This document shows, in pieces, positions 6,479-10,152 of a DNA stretch of 10,152 bases. The stretch is from Nostoc sp. GT001 (lineage in GTDB: Bacteria; Cyanobacteriota; Cyanobacteriia; Cyanobacteriales; Nostocaceae), in assembly GCF_030382115.1 (NCBI RefSeq), contig NZ_JAUDRJ010000003.1, forward strand, positions 4,556,560 through 4,566,711, in the 5' to 3' direction. A program made the position numbers and the translations under genes. The first letter of the stretch is position 1. Every line of letters begins with the position of its first letter. The notes under the pieces were generated by a model. It had not been told where the DNA came from and searched no databases. It was given only the letters and a program-made list of their open reading frames with translations.

Positions 6479-8660
6479 TCTGGATGTCGTGATTGGAACG
6501 CAGATTTGTATCAGCCCAAGAACATATCAAACCTTCCGATCCCGGATCGATCAATTGTTCTGGTGATGGTTGTCGCCGCCAATTTTCTCCTTGCTTGCGG
6601 ATGGGAAATAGCAAGACGGGGCCTAAATGACGCACGCCTGGGGTTTGTTGCAGTAATGCGACAATATCTGATGTATAAACTGGTCGCCCAAATGGCCAAC
6701 CTTTGCCGTCGATTCCTCCAGTTAAGGGATTTAAATATTTATATAGCGATCGCCTTAAATTCCGGCGAATTTCTTCGCTGGCAAAAGGATTATTGTATGC
6801 TGGCTCTAAAGCAATTTCTGTCTGTACCGAAACACCTACGTAATTCGGCTCTTGTAACTCTACTTGTACCCCTAATAAGCGTCTTTCATCTAAATAACTC
6901 AAAATTTGCTCTTGCAGGGCATTACTGAGGGCAAAATCTTCTGGTGTCATGCCATTGCCTTGGGCGATCGCATCTGTGTTTGCATAAGGCACTACCAGTA
7001 AACTAACTATACCAGCTTGTCTGCGAGAATTTGCTGGCAAACACCGGACGCGAGCGATCGCACCAGCACCCGCCTGTTGAGTTAAAACTTCAAAATCTTC
7101 GGCAGTGACGGCGCGATCGCGCGTGCGGAGGATGCGGGGAGCTTTCATCACAGCCTGTTCCAGTGACTCTGCATCCGCCCCATTGATTGCTGGTACGCGA
7201 TTGACCACACTAGCAATGTATGGATATGCAGACTTCAAAAACTGAATTGCCCCAGTTTGAACATTGCCTTCTCTACCGCCGCCTGTACGATAACTAACCA
7301 TCCTAATCTCTGCACCACGGGGAGGAATTGCCCCATATTGATGTTCCGACTGATTATTTTCCAGAACTTGTACAGATGTGTCATCCAGTGATGGTTGCTG
7401 GATTCGCGTTCTTACCTGAGTTTGTTGTTTAAGTTGGCTAGGTTCTCGAATCAGAGGGCCGAATTGGATTGTACCAGTGATGGAATCGATGGTGTAATGG
7501 AAGTTATGCGGCCCAGAATCAGCAAAATCTCTCACCTCAGTCCACTTTTGCGGCAAACCACCAGCCGGAGTAACTAAAATATACTCATCTTCTCGGCGTT
7601 CTAAAATTGGTGCTGTTTGTAACTGGAAACTTTGACCGGGTGTACCATCACTAATTCCCAATCGCTCATCTTGAATCAGCGTACTATGGCTAGCCCTAAC
7701 AGTACCGCCAATTGAACGCACTGCTAAACCAATAATTCGTGGCGGACGATTGTAACCAGTTTCATTCGATTCTGTGCTTACAAAGCTACAGCGCAACCAG
7801 CGACCTCGGTAAGAGGTAAAATTAGCCACAGGCCAAATTTGAGGTAAATGCAGACGTACTTCTGCACCTTGAGAAGGGTTTTCACCCTCTTGGGCGATTT
7901 CATAAAAACTGAAACCGCGAGTTTTATCATCTGATTCTTGCAATAAAACTGATTGCCAATTTTCCCCATCCCAGGCTTCCCACTTGCGGGGTGGTTGATT
8001 GGGGTTAATCCCAGCAGGAGTAGCCGCAGCTCCCTGGAAAATAATTTCTAAAACATTAGCATCTAAAGGATCGTCAGAATTAATTGCTAAATAAAAGCAA
8101 TTACCAGGCTGGGGTTCCTCTTCAAAAATCGGTTGTTCATTACCTGTCCAGTAACCGTTAGATTGACGAGTCCAGGAAGTTGTGACTCTTTCGCGCAGAG
8201 ATTGGGGAATATCTTCGGTAGTTTGGGCAGTTAAAAAATGTTGGATGCGGGGTTTGCCGATAATTAAAGGAGAATCTGTGCTGAAAGTTATCGCTTCTGT
8301 AGTTTCAGTGCGGATAGTTGAAGCTTCTAATCCTGCGGGAATCGTGTAGGCTTCAGGTAGTGCAGCACTTAAATAAAAAGTTAATTCTGTGCGGGCTGGG
8401 GCGGGAGGCTGGAGACGAATACCTAGTAATTCTAAAAAAGCGACATAATTTTTTCGAGGTACTTGGTTGAATCTGAGCAACATTTGGTCAGTTAACCAAG
8501 CAAATAACTCAATGAGCGTAATTCCTGGGTCGCTGAGATTGTGGTCAGTCCATTCTGGACAGTAGCGAGGAATACGCATAATACATTCTTGCACCAAATC
8601 ATCAAAGGCGCGATCGTCTAAGTTGGAAGAAGGTAATTTCGGTAAAAAATCAAAGTTCAC
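6462..8660 (-). CDS. baseplate J-like assembly protein (eCIS, Afp11/gp6-type)
   Basis: 732-aa structural protein of the phage-tail-like baseplate, expected to form the ring that links tail hub and sheath. The N-terminus carries the family signature SDPGITLIELFAWLTDQM (43-60) and the following LGIRLQPPAPA. The middle (about 130-450) is a long beta-rich region with WEAWDGENW (227-235) and YRGRWLRC. The baseplate J core appears late: INGADAESLEQAVMKAP (492-508), LRTRDRAVTAEDFEVL (511-526), and a C-terminal wedge region with GRPVYTSDIVALLQQTPGV (658-676). The GTG start is supported by a 4-base GTGA overlap with the upstream gp25 gene and by a GGAGG site four bases upstream. The last residues and stop come from a heptamer array, so the true ancestral C-terminus may have differed. 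Four HIP1 sites lie within its 3' half. Confidence 0.93.
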   Translation of the reverse strand: MNFDFLPKLPSSNLDDRAFDDLVQECIMRIPRYCPEWTDHNLSDPGITLIELFAWLTDQMLLRFNQVPRKNYVAFLELLGIRLQPPAPARTELTFYLSAALPEAYTIPAGLEASTIRTETTEAITFSTDSPLIIGKPRIQHFLTAQTTEDIPQSLRERVTTSWTRQSNGYWTGNEQPIFEEEPQPGNCFYLAINSDDPLDANVLEIIFQGAAATPAGINPNQPPRKWEAWDGENWQSVLLQESDDKTRGFSFYEIAQEGENPSQGAEVRLHLPQIWPVANFTSYRGRWLRCSFVSTESNETGYNRPPRIIGLAVRSIGGTVRASHSTLIQDERLGISDGTPGQSFQLQTAPILERREDEYILVTPAGGLPQKWTEVRDFADSGPHNFHYTIDSITGTIQFGPLIREPSQLKQQTQVRTRIQQPSLDDTSVQVLENNQSEHQYGAIPPRGAEIRMVSYRTGGGREGNVQTGAIQFLKSAYPYIASVVNRVPAINGADAESLEQAVMKAPRILRTRDRAVTAEDFEVLTQQAGAGAIARVRCLPANSRRQAGIVSLLVVPYANTDAIAQGNGMTPEDFALSNALQEQILSYLDERRLLGVQVELQEPNYVGVSVQTEIALEPAYNNPFASEEIRRNLRRSLYKYLNPLTGGIDGKGWPFGRPVYTSDIVALLQQTPGVRHLGPVLLFPIRKQGENWRRQPSPEQLIDPGSEGLICSWADTNLRSNHDIQIIRNS
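6746..7120. repeat. cluster of HIP1 palindromes (GCGATCGC)
   Basis: Four perfect HIP1 octamers at 6746-6753, 6964-6971, 7054-7061 and 7113-7120, all inside the baseplate J gene. Others lie at 908-915 (serA), 2074-2081 and 2538-2545 (prmA) and 4054-4061 (cargo gene). All eight are inside coding sequence. HIP1 over-representation is a hallmark of many cyanobacterial genomes, and its presence in the injection-system genes suggests long residence in a HIP1-rich genome. Confidence 0.9.
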
Positions 8661-9079
8661 GATTCCTCCCCAGCTGACACCAAATAATAAGGATAAACAA
8701 AACTATAAATATCGGGACTGTCTTTGAGCCGATAATTGATGATGATGTCCACTCTGCCACGCACTGGATCGGGATCGGTGACAACTTCATCGATAGTAAT
8801 GCGTGGTTCCCAAACTTCTAAAGCTTCCAAGACATAAAGACGAATTCGCAGTAGGGTATCGCTATTCAAAGGTGCAAACGCCAGTTCCGACAAGCGCGAA
8901 CCAAAGGTAGGTCGATAAACCCGCTCACCTACTCCCGTGCGGAGGATAATCCAAATAGATTCCTTAACTTTTTGATCTTCACGGCTAAGTTGTATCCCAC
9001 CTTGCACACTTAAATGCAGTGGATAAGCCCAACCTGTTCCCAAATAGGCTCGATCGCGACCATAAACCATATCTGGCAC
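8657..9079 (-). CDS. gp25-like baseplate wedge protein (eCIS, Afp9-type)
   Basis: First gene of the baseplate operon; 140 aa from GTG 9079. It matches the small gp25/lysozyme-like baseplate family: YLGTGWAYPL near the N-terminus (12-21), EDQKVKESIWIILRTGVGER (34-53), YRPTFGSRLSELAF (55-68) with its conserved PxFGS turn, and EPRITIDEV (91-99). In T4 and Afp-like systems gp25 proteins join the wedge to the sheath; they have no enzyme activity. The frame is closed by TAA directly before the GTG. ATG at 9070 (MVYGRDRAYLG) is an equally plausible start, and neither has a Shine-Dalgarno site. Its stop overlaps the next start by four bases (GTGA), which implies translational coupling with the baseplate J protein. 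Confidence 0.92.
   Translation of the reverse strand: MPDMVYGRDRAYLGTGWAYPLHLSVQGGIQLSREDQKVKESIWIILRTGVGERVYRPTFGSRLSELAFAPLNSDTLLRIRLYVLEALEVWEPRITIDEVVTDPDPVRGRVDIIINYRLKDSPDIYSFVYPYYLVSAGEES
8665..8669 (-). promoter_or_regulatory. Shine-Dalgarno site for the baseplate J gene
   Basis: GGAGG on the - strand, four bases before the GTG at 8660 and inside the 3' end of the gp25 gene. It is the only strong ribosome binding site I see in this window. It supports both the GTG start and coupled translation of the two baseplate proteins. Confidence 0.75.
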
Positions 9080-9097
9080 TTAGACAGCTGTTACATG

Positions 9098-9115
9098 GAT
9101 ATCTTCAAAGATATC
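9098..9115. other. hairpin in the divergent intergenic region, leader of the baseplate operon
   Basis: GATATCT (9098-9104) pairs with AGATATC (9109-9115) around a 4-base loop. On the - strand it would lie about 20 bases before the gp25 start if transcription begins further right. A second small dyad, AGGCT-TTA-AGCCT, follows. The 243-base region 9080-9322 separates the divergent gp25 and PEP-CTERM genes and should hold both promoters. I found no convincing -35/-10 pair and no coding signal in it. Function of the hairpin is unknown. Confidence 0.4.
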
Positions 9116-9322
9116 GGCACAAAGGCTTTAAGCCTATTCGCCAAAGGTCGAGGTTGAAGAGGCGAGGGGCACAGGGAGAAAAACTTTTAACCCACATTCC
9201 GCACTTTGCTATATGCTGTATTTTTGGTGCTAAACTGCCATTGGTTTTGGGTTGCGCCGTAGCTTAACTCAACTTCCAAGAATCGGGTTCGCCTTTGGAA
9301 AGCAATTGCACTAACAATCTCC

Positions 9323-9931
9323 ATGAAAAATCTAGCTTTACTATCTGCGACAGCTATTGCTGCTACATCTGGATTAGTTTTTGGGACAATGCAAGCCGCC
9401 TCTGCTCTAAATTGGAACTGGAATTATTCTAATACTAGTACTGACATCACGGCCAGCGGTACTTTCACCACTAATGACAGTCCTGACGATTTAGGTTTTT
9501 ACCAGATTCTGGGAATTACTGGTACACGAAATGGTGAAACAATTACTAGTCTGCAACCTGCCGGAACTCCGATACCAGGAAACGAACCTTTTAATGTTGA
9601 CAATCTAATTAGTCTTAATACTCAACAGTTAACGGGTGACGGTTTTGGCTATTCCACTTCTCTTGGAAATTATTCTAGTCCATTTTTCGCTAGTTTTTTG
9701 CCGACACCAGGTTATTTAGAGATTTTTTCCGCACCGCCATTTATACCAGGTTATGAAAATTTCGGACTAGAAGATAGTGAGTTACCCATTAGTTTTTTTG
9801 CAACTATAGTTACCGTCCCCGAACACACCTCTATTGTTAGCTTACTTGCCTTAAGTACTCTGGGCGCACTTTCAGCACTCAAACGTAATAAGTCATCTAA
9901 ATTCACTGAAAATACAGAAAAAATAATCTAG
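9323..9931 (+). CDS. PEP-CTERM sorting-domain protein, exported
   Basis: 202-aa exported protein of unknown function. A signal peptide is clear: MKNLALLSATAIAATSG followed by a hydrophobic stretch and a likely cleavage after QAASA (about residue 28). The mature part opens with LNWNWNYSN and then ASGTFTTND, a pattern I associate with cyanobacterial PEP-CTERM proteins. The body (about 35-160) is Ser/Thr/Gly/Pro-rich and Cys-free. The C-terminus has the tripartite sorting tail: VPEHTS (165-170), a hydrophobic helix (171-186) and the basic KR (187-188), with an unusually long 14-residue extension after it. PEH replaces the usual PEP. Such tails are processed by exosortases, so an envelope or exopolysaccharide-associated location is inferred. 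The gene is divergent from the baseplate operon, so a functional link is not implied. No Shine-Dalgarno site is seen. Confidence 0.85.
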   Translation: MKNLALLSATAIAATSGLVFGTMQAASALNWNWNYSNTSTDITASGTFTTNDSPDDLGFYQILGITGTRNGETITSLQPAGTPIPGNEPFNVDNLISLNTQQLTGDGFGYSTSLGNYSSPFFASFLPTPGYLEIFSAPPFIPGYENFGLEDSELPISFFATIVTVPEHTSIVSLLALSTLGALSALKRNKSSKFTENTEKII

Positions 9932-9989
9932 TAAAATAGCCCCGCGGAAGTCCCCACCTTCAATGTACTCAGCCGCCAATTAAAACAGT

Positions 9990-10010
9990 AAAATCACCTT
10001 TGGTAATTTT
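9990..10010 (+). terminator. possible weak terminator after the PEP-CTERM gene
   Basis: AAAAT (9990-9994) and ACC (9996-9998) pair with GGT (10002-10004) and ATTTT (10006-10010), with one mismatch and a TTT loop. The stem is mostly A-T and the T-run is part of the stem, so the call is tentative. It lies 59 bases after the stop codon. Confidence 0.25.
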
Positions 10011-10079
10011 ATTCGGTGGCCCTAATGCTTTAAGGTAAAAGCCAGTCTAGAAGAAGCTTTTAAAGATCATATCTGACCT

Positions 10080-10152
10080 CGTTCCCGGTCTGAGACTGGG
10101 AATGCCATCCTAAAGGCTCCGCCTTCCTTACTGGCGGCAGAGCCGCCATGAG
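10080..10152. repeat. hairpin-forming intergenic repeat cluster at the window edge
   Basis: Two adjacent dyads. The first pairs 10080-10090 with 10094-10104 (GTTCCCGGTC / GACTGGGAAT core, including G-T wobbles) around a 3-base loop. The second pairs GGCGGC (10133-10138) with GCCGCC (10142-10147) around AGA, or alternatively CCGCC (10119-10123) with GGCGG (10133-10137). The motif style (CGTTCCC...GGGAATG followed by GGCTCCGCC) is one I recognise from cyanobacterial intergenic DNA. The element may continue past the window end. Nothing coding is supported from 9932 to here. Confidence 0.65.

Noticed and set aside
6440..6928. Open + strand frame of 162 codons opposite the baseplate J gene
   Set aside because: Its first residues (repeated TNYELRI) are translated heptamer repeats and the rest is antisense to a well-supported baseplate gene; no ribosome binding site or family resemblance.
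4098..9079. Prophage remnant
   Set aside because: Only baseplate-type genes are present, with no integrase, capsid, portal, terminase or lysis gene. The tail I/J/gp25 set together with eCIS-type cargo fits an injection system better.
9019..9267. Open + strand frame of 82 codons across the gp25 start and the divergent spacer
   Set aside because: Starts antisense to gp25, has no recognisable domain and no ribosome binding site; an Arg/Lys-rich chance frame.
9241..9269. Possible promoter TTGGTT (9241-9246) with TTAACT (9264-9269) upstream of the PEP-CTERM gene
   Set aside because: Spacing is 17 but the -10 box matches only three of six consensus positions.
9958..10038. Short + strand open stretch ending ILFGGPNALR before a TAA
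   Set aside because: It has no start codon with support and no recognised family; too short to call a gene remnant.

Overview
The window looks like chromosomal DNA of a filamentous, probably heterocyst-forming cyanobacterium (Nostoc/Calothrix/Tolypothrix-like). Three signs point there. There are eight perfect copies of the HIP1 palindrome GCGATCGC. Short intergenic arrays with a 7-base period (STRR-like) sit between genes. The protein families (PEP-CTERM protein, cyanobacterial contractile-injection-system genes and cargo) also fit. The genus assignment is inference.

Layout, left to right. (1) Bases 111-2690, + strand: two housekeeping genes, serA (phosphoglycerate dehydrogenase) and prmA (ribosomal protein L11 methyltransferase), separated by a 78-base spacer made of inverted heptamer repeats and followed by a 13-bp hairpin. 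(2) Bases 2803-4080, + strand: a 425-aa protein with the N-terminal signature of cyanobacterial eCIS cargo (LTIGQSGDRYEQEAD region), a domain with a Cys-His-Asp arrangement like transglutaminase/papain-fold enzymes, and a C-terminal amphipathic helix. It is the best candidate for a novel effector. (3) Bases 4098-9079, - strand: a four-gene phage-tail-like baseplate operon, read right to left as gp25-like protein, baseplate J-like protein, tail protein I-like protein, and a DUF4159-like protein with an eCIS-type N-terminal module. (4) Bases 9323-9931, + strand: a secreted PEP-CTERM protein, divergent from the operon. (5) Bases 9932-10152: non-coding, ending in hairpin-forming repeats.

The - strand genes would build the baseplate (gp25 wedge, J and I proteins) of an extracellular or thylakoid-anchored contractile injection system. 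The cargo-like gene meets the operon tail to tail, with 17 bases between the stop codons, so it is probably a payload of the same machine. No sheath, tube, spike, tape-measure, ATPase or terminator gene is present, and both ends of the module are bounded by unrelated genes. The rest of the machine must therefore be encoded elsewhere. Two of the three operon junctions are occupied by heptamer arrays, which also supply stop codons and spurious TTG starts.
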